DNA of 64,000 bases from Chitinophaga sancti (lineage in GTDB: Bacteria; Bacteroidota; Bacteroidia; Chitinophagales; Chitinophagaceae), in NCBI RefSeq assembly GCF_034087045.1, contig NZ_CP139247.1, positions 6,536,001-6,600,000 of the forward strand, given 5' to 3'. The notes below the pieces were generated by a model. It was not told where the DNA came from. It saw nothing but the letters and a program-made list of their open reading frames with translations, and did not search any database. The first letter of the stretch is position 1, and every line of letters starts with the position of its first letter. The position numbers and the translations under genes are program-made. Positions 55,846-64,000 of the stretch are shown piece by piece.

Positions 55846-57585
55846 ATGTTAAGACCCTCAAAACCGATTTTCTATCTGACTGATATTTTTCAGCGGATAA
55901 AGAACCTGGGCATCGATGAAGATTTACCTGAAGAAAGAAGAAGACAAGTGATTTTTGTCAATACGTTGAATTTTACGCTTGGCATGTTGATTCTGACAAT
56001 TGGCCCGCTTTTTTTTATCCTGACGAAGAGCCTGTATATCGCTGTACCTGCTGTCATCGAATTTGCGCTGGTCTGCCTGACCTTTCGCTACAATGCTGTT
56101 AAAAAATACAACTCTGCAGGACTAATGACATACCTGGTGCAGTGTCTGGCTGTTTCGTATTTTGGATTATTGTTGCGCAAATACATTAATCTGGAAGCCC
56201 TGATTGTTTGGTTGAATGCAATCAATTTTCTGGTATTCTACCATAAGAGAGAAAGGCGTTATGCATCTGTTGCTGCAATTGGCACATTAGTGTTACTTGA
56301 AGTATTTCACTTTGTGCCACTAGACATAGATCCCTTCAATCTATCGTTTCGTGTTGGCATCGTGCTGCATGTATCTGCATTGTTCGGTATAATCTTTCTT
56401 ACTTTTCTGATCAGCCGTCCTTATGTATCCCAATATGACCGCAACCCCTCACTGAACAAAACCATTTATCATAACAGGCTTTTCATAGCAGCACTCAGCC
56501 ACGAGATCAGAACGCCTTTAAATGCTATACTGGCCAATGTCATAAGAATGCAGGAAGAAATTTCTGAGATGCCGCAAAGAGATGATATGGAAGAGGCATT
56601 GAGTGGTCAGCTTACCGGGATCAGAGACATTAAAGCGTTAATTAATGATATGCTTACCCTTTCAGAGTCGCAATTGAACGATGGTCTAAAAGTGGCCACA
56701 TTTTCAATGGCAGAAAGAATCACCGATCTTAATAATCTGATCCGGTTTCTTCTAGAAGAAAAAGGACAGAAACTGGCAACGAAAATTTGTGGCATGCCTG
56801 ATGCTATCCAGGGCTTTCCTAATATACTTCATTCCATCATGATTAATATGGTGGGCAACGCTAACAAATATGGTTATGAGCGCAGTGAGATTGAATTAAG
56901 CATCAGTAATAATGGTGACGGATACTTTAATTTGTCTGTTACAAGTAAAGGACCAGATATGACAAAAGACGCGCTAAAAAATTTAAGAAATCCCTTTAAA
57001 ACGGACCGTCAGGGTAAAAAGGAGAGCACAGGTTTGGGAGGGGTGGTAATTGACATGTTTGTAAAGCAGCTTGGTGGAACGTGGGGTGTCACCAGCGCCA
57101 ACAATAAAACGACATTTTTTGCGAACCTTCCATTCATCGAAGGGAATGTGGGCGATATTCCGGTAGCAGTTGATGCAAGTATGATATGTCTGGATAATTG
57201 CAGAATTTATGTTGCGGATGATGATCTGATGAGCAGATTATTTATTCAACGGCTACTTTCCAGAAAACATGCTATTGTATCCTGCTTCACCGATGGCAGG
57301 CAATTAATTGATGCCTTAGAGAAAAAACCCGCTGACCTTATCTTCATGGATAACGAGATGCCGAATCTAAGCGGTTCGGCAACTCTGGAAATCCTGAAGA
57401 AAAATCAGCGGTTAAGAGATATACCTGTCATTATGTTAAGTGGCCTTCAACCGGGAACAGACGATTCCCAGGCATTGGAAAGCAAAGCAGATGCATACCT
57501 TACTAAGCCCATTGATCTGAATGAATTTTACAGTACTATATCATCAATACAGCGGATGGCGTTAAATCAAACGGTTACCGCCTGA
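55846..57585 (+). CDS. Hybrid histidine kinase/response regulator with degenerate ATP-binding box
   Basis: 579 residues. Five to six membrane helices span about residues 36-185. The HisKA domain has His219 in AALSHEIRTPLNA. The HATPase part has an N-box (NMVGNANKYG) and a G2-like TGLGGVVIDMF, but the G1 box DxGxG is replaced by SKGPDM, so ATP binding may be weak. A receiver domain (about 450-570) is intact: VADDDLMSRLF, phospho-acceptor Asp502 in FMDNEMP, LSGLQ and the Lys in YLTKPI. The membrane sensor has no periplasmic domain of note. Its 3' end overlaps the terpene synthase gene tail to tail by 19 bases. It may act as a phosphatase or receiver platform. Confidence 0.88.
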   Translation: MLRPSKPIFYLTDIFQRIKNLGIDEDLPEERRRQVIFVNTLNFTLGMLILTIGPLFFILTKSLYIAVPAVIEFALVCLTFRYNAVKKYNSAGLMTYLVQCLAVSYFGLLLRKYINLEALIVWLNAINFLVFYHKRERRYASVAAIGTLVLLEVFHFVPLDIDPFNLSFRVGIVLHVSALFGIIFLTFLISRPYVSQYDRNPSLNKTIYHNRLFIAALSHEIRTPLNAILANVIRMQEEISEMPQRDDMEEALSGQLTGIRDIKALINDMLTLSESQLNDGLKVATFSMAERITDLNNLIRFLLEEKGQKLATKICGMPDAIQGFPNILHSIMINMVGNANKYGYERSEIELSISNNGDGYFNLSVTSKGPDMTKDALKNLRNPFKTDRQGKKESTGLGGVVIDMFVKQLGGTWGVTSANNKTTFFANLPFIEGNVGDIPVAVDASMICLDNCRIYVADDDLMSRLFIQRLLSRKHAIVSCFTDGRQLIDALEKKPADLIFMDNEMPNLSGSATLEILKKNQRLRDIPVIMLSGLQPGTDDSQALESKADAYLTKPIDLNEFYSTISSIQRMALNQTVTA

Positions 57586-58694
57586 TGGCTGGTTGTCTCC
57601 TCCCAAATGGAAAATTGTCTTTTATACCGTGTTGTTGAAATTTGCCATATCCAGCTGGCCATAACCACCCGGTTAAGCCCGTTCAGGTAGTTTTCCAGTA
57701 CATCGACCTTTGTTCTGGCATGTGGGAGCGCAAGGTAACCCTGCATCTGGATTTCTTTGGACAGTTCCAAGTATTCTGCCAGCAGGTTGCGCACAACCGC
57801 TGCAGCTTGTTCCAAGACCTGTTCAATTGAGAATGCAGGATTATTCAGCGCGATGATTGCGACCAGGTTACAGTCTGATTGATGATCGATGACTTCCTTT
57901 TCAAAGGAGAAAAGGTCGTTCATCAGTGCGCCAATTGCTGCCACCACAAAATTCAGCCGTTCAAGCGGCTTTTTCAAGCCAATTCTTTTAATCCAGGAGG
58001 TGTTAAGAAACTGCCCCTCTGCATATTCCAGAAAGGTGAGTGTATGATGCATACCGCTGATATGGCAACGGGCTTCGATATACTCTTCCACTGTTAGAAC
58101 CCGCCCCAATTGGTCGGCATTCAGATCTTTATGGGTGATTTTTACGTGGTAATTATACAGCCGGGAGAATTTCTGATACCAGCCTGCCGGGCTGGTTCTC
58201 TTAAATTCAAGCATCATTTCACGGGTAGCCAGTTCGATCTGATGCGCGTTTTCAGGCGGGTTCATAATACCTGAATCCGTGGAAATTCTTTTGATGACCT
58301 GTCGGGCTAAAGTTTGTTCGCCCGTGTCTAATCCGGCAAATAATTCGCGGCCCCAAGTGTCGTTCAGGTAAAAATCCACGGCGCAGTTCTGTAAGAGCGG
58401 TTTCATCCGAAATCCATGACCAGATGAAAACAGATAAATGGCGCAGGTAATATATTGTGCCGCATTATCCAGCCAGATACCATACTGGTCGCAATACGAT
58501 TTGGCTTCATATACCAGTTGCTTGTTTTTCGGATGCGGGTAAAAATTAGCACAGTAGTCCTGCAGATTAAATTCACCAAAAGAGAATGCCCGAAGCAGGG
58601 AAATCTTTGCTGAATGGGTGTTGAGATAAGCATCATATTGGCCTTTGAAATTCTCTAAAAATGAATTGCGCAGCATTTTAATTGCTTTCTTCAT
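57567..58694 (-). CDS. Class I terpene synthase (cyclase)
   Basis: 375 residues, all-helical, near the size of bacterial sesquiterpene cyclases. The second metal-binding NSE motif is intact: Asn259, Ser263 and Glu267 in NDLFSFEKE. The first motif is a variant: LNDTWGRE (Asn111-Asp112 to Glu117) in place of DDxxD/E. The C-terminal SWIWQISTTRY fits the conserved Trp/Arg-Tyr end. It should cyclise farnesyl or geranyl diphosphate using magnesium; the product cannot be predicted. No prenyl transferase or P450 is adjacent. It lies inside the presumed mobile element, so it is a candidate cargo gene. Confidence 0.85.
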   Translation of the reverse strand: MKKAIKMLRNSFLENFKGQYDAYLNTHSAKISLLRAFSFGEFNLQDYCANFYPHPKNKQLVYEAKSYCDQYGIWLDNAAQYITCAIYLFSSGHGFRMKPLLQNCAVDFYLNDTWGRELFAGLDTGEQTLARQVIKRISTDSGIMNPPENAHQIELATREMMLEFKRTSPAGWYQKFSRLYNYHVKITHKDLNADQLGRVLTVEEYIEARCHISGMHHTLTFLEYAEGQFLNTSWIKRIGLKKPLERLNFVVAAIGALMNDLFSFEKEVIDHQSDCNLVAIIALNNPAFSIEQVLEQAAAVVRNLLAEYLELSKEIQMQGYLALPHARTKVDVLENYLNGLNRVVMASWIWQISTTRYKRQFSIWEETTSHQAVTV

Positions 58695-58942
58695 GGTGAA
58701 AAGTTTAGATGTTACAAAAAATTATGATCAATAATAAGATACAGAAATTGCAGGCTGTTTAATACAGCTAAAATGGAAAAAAGAGTACTGATGTAATTGG
58801 TGTACAATGAGAAAGGAAATAGAAAACAAGCTGTTAATATATAATTACAAGGCTGATATAAGTATATGAATATTATCCCCAAAATGTCGTTCCGGCTAAC
58901 TGCTGGCCGGAAACAAAGAATATTGAGTGACCGAATCAGCGT

Positions 58943-59047
58943 TTAGAAATCCAGATCGATAAATTTGTCTCCTTTTGTGCTTCTGTTGAAAATCTGTGAT
59001 CTGCCATGCTGTAAGTAATTGTTTTGACTAATTTCGTCGCCCATCAT
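58943..59047 (-). CDS. Small ORF, possible end of a decayed mob-associated gene
   Basis: 34 residues, MMGDEISQNNYLQHGRSQIF to FIDLDF. The frame is open for a further 16 codons upstream (WDRGAEYDEKKSRSA) until a stop, without another start. The very regular, charged sequence looks like genuine coding material. It may be a small protein or the last part of a lost gene. Confidence 0.4.
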   Translation of the reverse strand: MMGDEISQNNYLQHGRSQIFNRSTKGDKFIDLDF

Positions 59048-59120
59048 AGCGGAACGTGATTTTTTTTCGTCATATTCCGCCCCCCGGTCCCATTTTTAAA
59101 GCCGTTTTTTTTAACAATAG

Positions 59121-59252
59121 TTACTTCCTGGCTGCACGACATGCTTTCGCCATTTGAGTATTCCAATGTAATAACCTGCGTTGATAATCCTGCTGCAGTT
59201 CGTTTTCATTCATGTATCCCGGCGGGCAGAATCTGACCCTTTCTTCAACCAT
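59121..59252 (-). CDS. Small hypothetical protein
   Basis: 43 residues, MVEERVRFCPPGYMNENELQ to CRAARK, helical with a basic tail. It is in the same direction as the ORF at 58943 and as the mob genes. No family known. The rest of the 1.08 kb gap (58695-59776) shows no further gene. Confidence 0.35.
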   Translation of the reverse strand: MVEERVRFCPPGYMNENELQQDYQRRLLHWNTQMAKACRAARK

Positions 59253-59510
59253 TACGATGCATTTCAGACCAGCTTACGTAAGTACTGTTAATTCTTTTGG
59301 CTGACATGCCGGACAAAACCTGCGGGCTGATTTGGGAACACCGGCAATCCGGCATCTTTGATAATATTATTTTGCGGTCGCTTCCAGGGACGTGCAGACC
59401 TTTACATAAAGATTGATCACCCAAATTATTTTTGCATTTTCAAGCATGCATTAGGGACAGTACTGAAAATCCCTGACCTCAGTAAAGACTGAGCAGGGCT
59501 AATAAAAAAA

Positions 59511-59534
59511 TAAGCCGGTCAATTTGACCGGCTT
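59511..59534 (-). terminator. Hairpin terminator downstream of the mob genes
   Basis: Perfect 24-bp palindrome (TAAGCCGGTCAA with TTGACCGGCTTA), followed on the minus strand by TTTTTTTATTAG. Confidence 0.75.
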
Positions 59535-59708
59535 ACATCATAGCTTTCGTGATTTGTTAACTTTTTCTAGATCTGATTTGACAAAAATAATCTGTTCCTA
59601 TAGAACTATCAGTTAATGACTGGTTAATGCAAGCAATTTATATTTTACTGATCACATCACCCCCCAAATCCTTTTCCATGCTGATTGGCAGGATCAGGGA
59701 TGTGGCTT

Positions 59709-59743
59709 AAAAAATACTTCCCCATTTCGGGGAAGTATTTTTT
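59709..59743 (-). terminator. Terminator of the mobC transcript
   Basis: AAAAAATACTTCCCC and GGGGAAGTATTTTTT form a 15-bp stem around a five-base loop, 34 bases after the mobC stop; the A and T runs suit termination in either direction. Confidence 0.85.
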
Positions 59744-59776
59744 GCAGGATGCAGCTGTTGTATCCGGCATCCATAA

Positions 59777-61759
59777 TCACTTTTTAATGATCAGATGAGC
59801 CAGTTCAGGATCATTCATGATCCGGATATATTCCGCGTTGACTAACTCCTGTATATCTGTCCGGATGCGCATAAAATTCCGGTCAACCATTTCCTGATTT
59901 ACATCGCGGATGGCCGGTATAGGTTTATAAGCCGCTTCCTCCGCCTGCAATGCCGGTATATCATTTTGAATCTGGCAGTGAAAGGCTTTCAGGTTTATTT
60001 TTTCTTCAGGATTATCTGCTACAACTCCGACAAATTCGCCAGATGAAAGCGTGGCAATTTTCGATGGAGGGACTGCAGAATCCAATTGTTTTGACTGACT
60101 GATTGAAGTGTCTGAGGCATTGATAGAAAGGCTCTGGCGATCCTGCATAATCTTTCCGATTCGCTCGGATAACAGTTTTGAAGTTTCACCGGTTACCTGA
60201 CCGCTGATGATGTTGCCGACAATACCAAAAATCACATCAGCCTCATCCTTACCATAATCACGTCTTAACTGCGTTAAATCCTGAAGTCCAAGGATCGTTG
60301 CCGACTTGTATCCCCTTGCGATGGCAATGTGTCCGGATATACCCATTACCGTAATGGATGAGAATTCATCGAAGATCAGCGCATTCTTCATTTTTCCCTT
60401 CTGATTGACCAGTTTCAGGAGCCGGTTTACATACAGCGAAATCACGGCACCATAAATCTGCAATTTCTGTGGATTGTTACCCAGACAAAGGATTTTAGGA
60501 TCGTCCGGGTTATTGATATCCAATGTAAAATCATTGCCTGACATGATATAATACAATTGCGGGGAAGCCAGTCGTCCCATGCCAATTTTAGCACTGGCGA
60601 TCTGCCCTTCTAATTGCTCCATAACATCCGCGATATAGGCATTAATGAAAGGGTTTACGAGTATTTCGATTTCCTTTTCCTGACGGAGTAACGTAAATAA
60701 CTGATCGTATTCCAGTTGCAAAAATTCAATTACATGGGGCAGCGTGCAATACTCCCCATTGTTATATTTCCGGAGATACCAGATGATCGCGGTGACCAGG
60801 TTAATTGGCGATTCCACGAAAAAATCCCCTTGTTTGGTGATCCACTGTTTATTAAGGCCCAGCATGATTGTTCGAGCAGATTCTGCCGCATCTGTGATGT
60901 CTGTCATTGATGCCGGATCAAGTGGATTACACCGGTGACTGCAATTGAGATCATCGAAATTGATCACATAAAACTTAGGTGTTACCTTGTATTTGTGCTT
61001 GTTTTTCAGGAAGGAGTTGTAGGCAATCAAACTGAGGTCCGGGTACTTCAGATCGTATATCAGCGCGGTATAGCCTTTCTCAATTGTTTGCGTTATGAAA
61101 TGACGCAAAACGAAAAAACTCTTACCCGATCCGGGGGAGCCAGCAACCAGTACCCCTCTGAAAATGTTAATGAAATTGATATAGGACTTTCGGAGCTTGC
61201 CTTTTAATTTATAAACAGCAGGCAGGTTAACGGAAAACTCATTTTCCAGTAACCGTTCCTCTTGCGGGAAGGTTTCATTTTCGGCATTGAAAATATCGTT
61301 ATTGTTTAATCCCTGACGAATAATTCTTGAAAGGTAAGTGCCACCGGTAAGGATCAATAAAAATCCGGTGACGGTCACTCCGATATACAAATAGGTTCGT
61401 ATATCGGGACCGAGCGGGACATATAAAATAGCGAAACTGAGAAAGAAAGCTAACAAGCCGGGTACAATGTAGGCCCAGGCTACTTTTGCTGTCATTTTCT
61501 GATCTTTTCTTCCTCTTACGCCGATCAGAGAGATGACCAGAAATAAAAGCGACCAGCATTTGGAAAGGTGGAAGTTTTTCACCAGTCCGGTGTTAGAAAT
61601 ATTCATCAGTAAGCGGTCGGTAAATGATGACACCATACCGATCCTTTGGAATGTTGTATAGCAGAAAAAATAAAAATGGATAACGAGTATAACAATTGAA
61701 ATCAGCCGGGTCATATCTAAAATTTTCCTCAGCGCCTGTTCATTTTCACCTGTTTGCAT
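59777..61759 (-). CDS. mobC: Conjugal transfer coupling protein MobC (TraG/VirD4-like)
   Basis: 660 residues. Four N-terminal membrane helices (residues about 15-150) anchor a hexameric ATPase. Walker A is AGSPGSGKSFF near residue 206; Walker B is ALIFDEFSS near residue 457; a TraM-recognition part (LQDLTQLRRDYGKDEADVIF) follows. It couples the relaxase-DNA complex to the type IV secretion channel. It is 26 bases downstream of mobB in the same direction, so mobA-mobB-mobC form an operon. Full length and all motifs are intact. Confidence 0.92.
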   Translation of the reverse strand: MQTGENEQALRKILDMTRLISIVILVIHFYFFCYTTFQRIGMVSSFTDRLLMNISNTGLVKNFHLSKCWSLLFLVISLIGVRGRKDQKMTAKVAWAYIVPGLLAFFLSFAILYVPLGPDIRTYLYIGVTVTGFLLILTGGTYLSRIIRQGLNNNDIFNAENETFPQEERLLENEFSVNLPAVYKLKGKLRKSYINFINIFRGVLVAGSPGSGKSFFVLRHFITQTIEKGYTALIYDLKYPDLSLIAYNSFLKNKHKYKVTPKFYVINFDDLNCSHRCNPLDPASMTDITDAAESARTIMLGLNKQWITKQGDFFVESPINLVTAIIWYLRKYNNGEYCTLPHVIEFLQLEYDQLFTLLRQEKEIEILVNPFINAYIADVMEQLEGQIASAKIGMGRLASPQLYYIMSGNDFTLDINNPDDPKILCLGNNPQKLQIYGAVISLYVNRLLKLVNQKGKMKNALIFDEFSSITVMGISGHIAIARGYKSATILGLQDLTQLRRDYGKDEADVIFGIVGNIISGQVTGETSKLLSERIGKIMQDRQSLSINASDTSISQSKQLDSAVPPSKIATLSSGEFVGVVADNPEEKINLKAFHCQIQNDIPALQAEEAAYKPIPAIRDVNQEMVDRNFMRIRTDIQELVNAEYIRIMNDPELAHLIIKK

Positions 61760-61785
61760 GACCGTAATAGTTAGTGGTTAATGGA

Positions 61786-63153
61786 TTAAATCATTCTTTT
61801 TTTCTTTTTCTTCCTGGAGGACTTGCCAATGCGGAACGGATATGGCAGTAGTGGTGTGTATTCGTGATGCATCAGCATGTTAAATATGCCTTTGACAGAG
61901 AATACGCGATCGTCATGTCCGTTAGCTGAACCAATGGGAATGAAATGGGTGTTATCTTTGGAAGGATCAGCTGTGCGTGTAGCAGGAACACTTTCCCGGC
62001 TGCCAGTTGATGCAGGGAGGGACTGTTGCAGCGTCGTAGCTGTAGTTGGCGGAGGTTCACTAAGCGAGTTGGAATTAGCAGGACGCTCGATAACCATTCC
62101 GCATTTTTGCAGGATTGCAGCGGCAGATAAATCCTTACCGAGATCACTGCCCTTAAATACATTTTTCTTCTCGTGATCTATAAAGGTGATACCGAATACC
62201 CGATCATCTTTACTGACATGCAATGCAACGGCAATCCTTTTTTTTTGCAGTCTTGCGATAAGTTCCGGCAAGGTTGGTTTTTTGGTTTGTGCGAGTGTGA
62301 TTCGAATACGGTCCGCCAGATCTTGTTTATGATTCTCACGGAAAACTTTATTCGCATCAAACTTGGTTTCCAGATAGCTCAGCGTCGGGCTTTCACCATC
62401 AATATTAAAGAGGCTGGCTTTTAACGGCGGACCTGCGGGCTTACCATCTTTCAGCCCTTTATAAATCAACCCGCCATGTTTGTAGGTATTTGAGTTTTCG
62501 GTGCCTCTTTCCGCCCGAACATTGTAGCGGCTTAATAAGGCGTTAAATTCTTCCAGCGAGCCGAAATGATAACGGTTTAACACCCGGTGGAGAATGTTTT
62601 CTATAGTCCTTTTAACCGCCGTTTTGCCCATCTGCAAAACCTCACTATTCAGAGCGTCACTCTCGTCCTGATGAAGTGCACCGTGTTTTTGCGCCGGTGT
62701 CAGGCCAAATTCTTTTTCGATGAACAGTCTGGCCTCCCTGGATTGATTTTTCCCGATGTTCTGCGTGTCTATGCGTGTGCCATCCGGCCTGACTTTTACA
62801 GAAACGATATGGAGGTGCGGGTGACCGGCATCTGTATGCTCATAGACCAGGTAGGGCTGATCGCCCATACCTATTTTATCCATATAAGTTTTGGCAATTT
62901 CCTGCATCGTCAGCTTGTCCGGGTGCTCGCCCGGAGGGAAGTTCAAGCTGATGTGTACACTGGGCAGGGAAACGCCTTCGTGGAGTGCTGCCAGTTTCTT
63001 CAGGCAGTTCAGTTTCTGCGTGAATGTCAGGTCTTCCAGATCCTTCGGATAGTTGGCCGCAGTCAGACATGCTGCTACTCCTTCCCGGACCTTATTTTCA
63101 TTGTAATTGAGCGTCTTTTGAAGGGATTTCCCGAACTTGATTACTGCAACCAT
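61786..63153 (-). CDS. mobB: Relaxase/mobilization nuclease MobB
   Basis: 455 residues. The N-terminal relaxase domain has the catalytic region near residue 25 (ANYP region with Tyr residues at 16-36) and the metal-binding triad EHTDAGHPHLHIVSV near residues 104-118. The C-terminal part after about 330 is a low-complexity Ser/Thr/Pro linker and a basic tail (RIGKSSRKKKKKRM). It nicks oriT and stays bound to the 5' end during transfer. It overlaps mobA by 13 bases, which indicates coupled translation. The subfamily fits the MobB/BfmC-like relaxases of Bacteroidota. Confidence 0.92.
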   Translation of the reverse strand: MVAVIKFGKSLQKTLNYNENKVREGVAACLTAANYPKDLEDLTFTQKLNCLKKLAALHEGVSLPSVHISLNFPPGEHPDKLTMQEIAKTYMDKIGMGDQPYLVYEHTDAGHPHLHIVSVKVRPDGTRIDTQNIGKNQSREARLFIEKEFGLTPAQKHGALHQDESDALNSEVLQMGKTAVKRTIENILHRVLNRYHFGSLEEFNALLSRYNVRAERGTENSNTYKHGGLIYKGLKDGKPAGPPLKASLFNIDGESPTLSYLETKFDANKVFRENHKQDLADRIRITLAQTKKPTLPELIARLQKKRIAVALHVSKDDRVFGITFIDHEKKNVFKGSDLGKDLSAAAILQKCGMVIERPANSNSLSEPPPTTATTLQQSLPASTGSRESVPATRTADPSKDNTHFIPIGSANGHDDRVFSVKGIFNMLMHHEYTPLLPYPFRIGKSSRKKKKKRMI

Positions 63154-63530
63154 TGGTCTGCTATTGAATTGATTTTTGACTTGATTTCATTCACCTTGCT
63201 GAGCAGAATTTTGTGCTCCATTTCCAGCCGGAGAAACCAGCTTTTTTCTGATGGAATGCGCTCCTGTGAATTCAGTTTTTTGAGTGCCTGATTGTAGTTA
63301 ATGGCAAGCGCATTCAGCTCCTTTCGGAGGTGTATCATTTCACCCATAAAATCATCAAGGGACTTGTTTCGGAAGGAGCTTACAATGGGTTTATCAAATA
63401 GTTTCCGGCGGGCGAATTCGCTCATCTTCTTACAGCCGGATGATTGCCAGTTTTGCTCAAAACTTTTAAATTCTTCGGGGCTTAATAGCACGCCGAGCAA
63501 CCGCACCCGGTTTTTATTTTTGCTGTTCAT
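63141..63530 (-). CDS. mobA: Mobilization accessory protein MobA
   Basis: 129 residues, with an N-terminal ribbon-helix-helix-like DNA-binding part (VRLLGVLLSPEEFKSFEQNW; MSEFARRKLFDKP) and a C-terminal coiled-coil (LRKELNALAINYNQALKKL). It binds oriT and helps the relaxase. It is the first gene of the mob operon, with the oriT-like region directly upstream. This size and order match the MobA accessory proteins of Bacteroidota elements. Confidence 0.85.
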   Translation of the reverse strand: MNSKNKNRVRLLGVLLSPEEFKSFEQNWQSSGCKKMSEFARRKLFDKPIVSSFRNKSLDDFMGEMIHLRKELNALAINYNQALKKLNSQERIPSEKSWFLRLEMEHKILLSKVNEIKSKINSIADQWLQ

Positions 63531-63599
63531 ATATGCTGTTATTAAAAGTGATCGCTTTTAAAAGCAGGTGCGGATGCTCCAAAAGCGGATAGTAAATAC

Positions 63600-63850
63600 A
63601 TTAAAAGCCGGGGCTTTTCCTGGCTGGCTTCTACGACTTCGGAGTATAAGAAGCTCTTTCAAACCGGTTATTATTAAATAACCGGACATCTTGCCGGTTG
63701 CAAAAGACCAGCAACCTCAACGGCCTTCCAAAGCAGGGCCTTCCAAAGCCGTGCGTTTCCGGGCTGCCGTTATCACCTTGCAGGCCCTGCCGGAAAGGGA
63801 TAACGGTCATCAGCGGCCCCTGACCGCTGTAGCAAGGGCGCATTTTCCTT
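63600..63850. other. Candidate origin of transfer (oriT)
   Basis: Directly upstream of mobA, rich in inverted repeats: CCGGTTATT with AATAACCGG at 63664-63685; CCGTTATC with GATAACGG around 63773-63807; CAGCGG with CCGCTG around 63811-63829. A frame of 96 codons overlaps it on the minus strand but has no protein-like features. The nick site cannot be told from sequence alone. The last 150 bases of the window show nothing else. Confidence 0.5.
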
Positions 63851-64000
63851 AACCTATGAAAATGCTGCAAGAGTATGTCTGTTTTCTGAAGCCGTGGTGA
63901 AGCCGCATTTACGAGCATCAACCAGCAGGTGATTTTCCGAAATTAACCAGCCAATCATTCATGTCTTTATACTTGCTGTAAAGGGAACTTTCATCCCGGT

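Larger units (their letters stand above)
35821..64000. mobile_element. Putative integrative mobilizable/conjugative element (incomplete)
   Basis: The left limit is the tRNA-Ser 3' fragment. The right part holds MobC, MobB and MobA genes with an oriT-like region, and a DUF932 protein common on Bacteroidota mobile elements. Between lie an insertion sequence, toxin-immunity genes, relics and a terpene synthase, a typical accessory load. No integrase or tra (mating pair) genes are in view; they would be beyond position 64000. That the tRNA scar and the mob genes belong to one element is inferred. Confidence 0.4.

Noticed and set aside
63631..63921. 96-codon minus-strand frame upstream of mobA
   Set aside because: It lies over the oriT-like repeats, its translation has no regular protein features and the repeats explain its length.

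Overview
The window looks like a chromosome segment of a gliding, polysaccharide-degrading member of the Bacteroidota, most like the Chitinophagaceae (for example Chitinophaga); the genus is inference. Support: type IX secretion sorting domains, a PorP/SprF protein, a SusC/SusD pair, DUF5977 and RHS proteins of Bacteroidota type, Mob genes of Bacteroidota conjugative elements and TAnnTTTG-like promoter boxes.

Layout. 1-3300: end of a type IX-secreted adhesin, a PorP/SprF membrane protein and a TPR/propeller/OmpA protein, one operon. 3947-14190: a beta-mannan utilisation locus (SusC, SusD, TIG-domain surface lipoprotein, GH26 mannanase, sodium symporter, GH130 phosphorylase), followed by a truncated SDR gene. 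15047-21642: a CheB-CheR-PAS-histidine kinase fusion, a CPA1 antiporter, a DsbA-like protein lacking its second cysteine, and a manganese catalase. 22168-26892: a 1574-residue secreted protein with eight near-identical 252-bp repeats. 27582-35576: a PixA/AidA protein, an M13 peptidase, a crystallin-rhamnosidase-lectin fusion and an alpha/beta hydrolase.

From about 35.8 kb the character changes. Two copies of a 94-bp block end in the 3' part of a serine-type tRNA, the usual scar of site-specific integration. To the right are hypothetical genes, a broken IS630, a polymorphic toxin locus (DUF5977 protein, RHS protein with a GIY-YIG-like tip, immunity gene, then a duplicated orphan tip and second immunity gene), gene relics, a GCCG-rich array, a DUF932 gene, a folded candidate RNA, a hybrid histidine kinase, a terpene synthase, and MobC/MobB/MobA with an oriT-like region. 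I read 35.8 kb to the right edge as most of an integrative mobilizable or conjugative element; the other end and the integrase are not in view.

How genes work together: the mannan locus binds and imports oligosaccharides (SusCD plus TIG lipoprotein), trims them (GH26), moves them over the inner membrane (symporter) and phosphorolyses mannosyl-glucose (GH130); the 2-epimerase this needs is absent here. The toxin locus makes a secreted RHS effector with a replaceable C-terminal tip and matched immunity protein, and carries a spare tip/immunity cassette.
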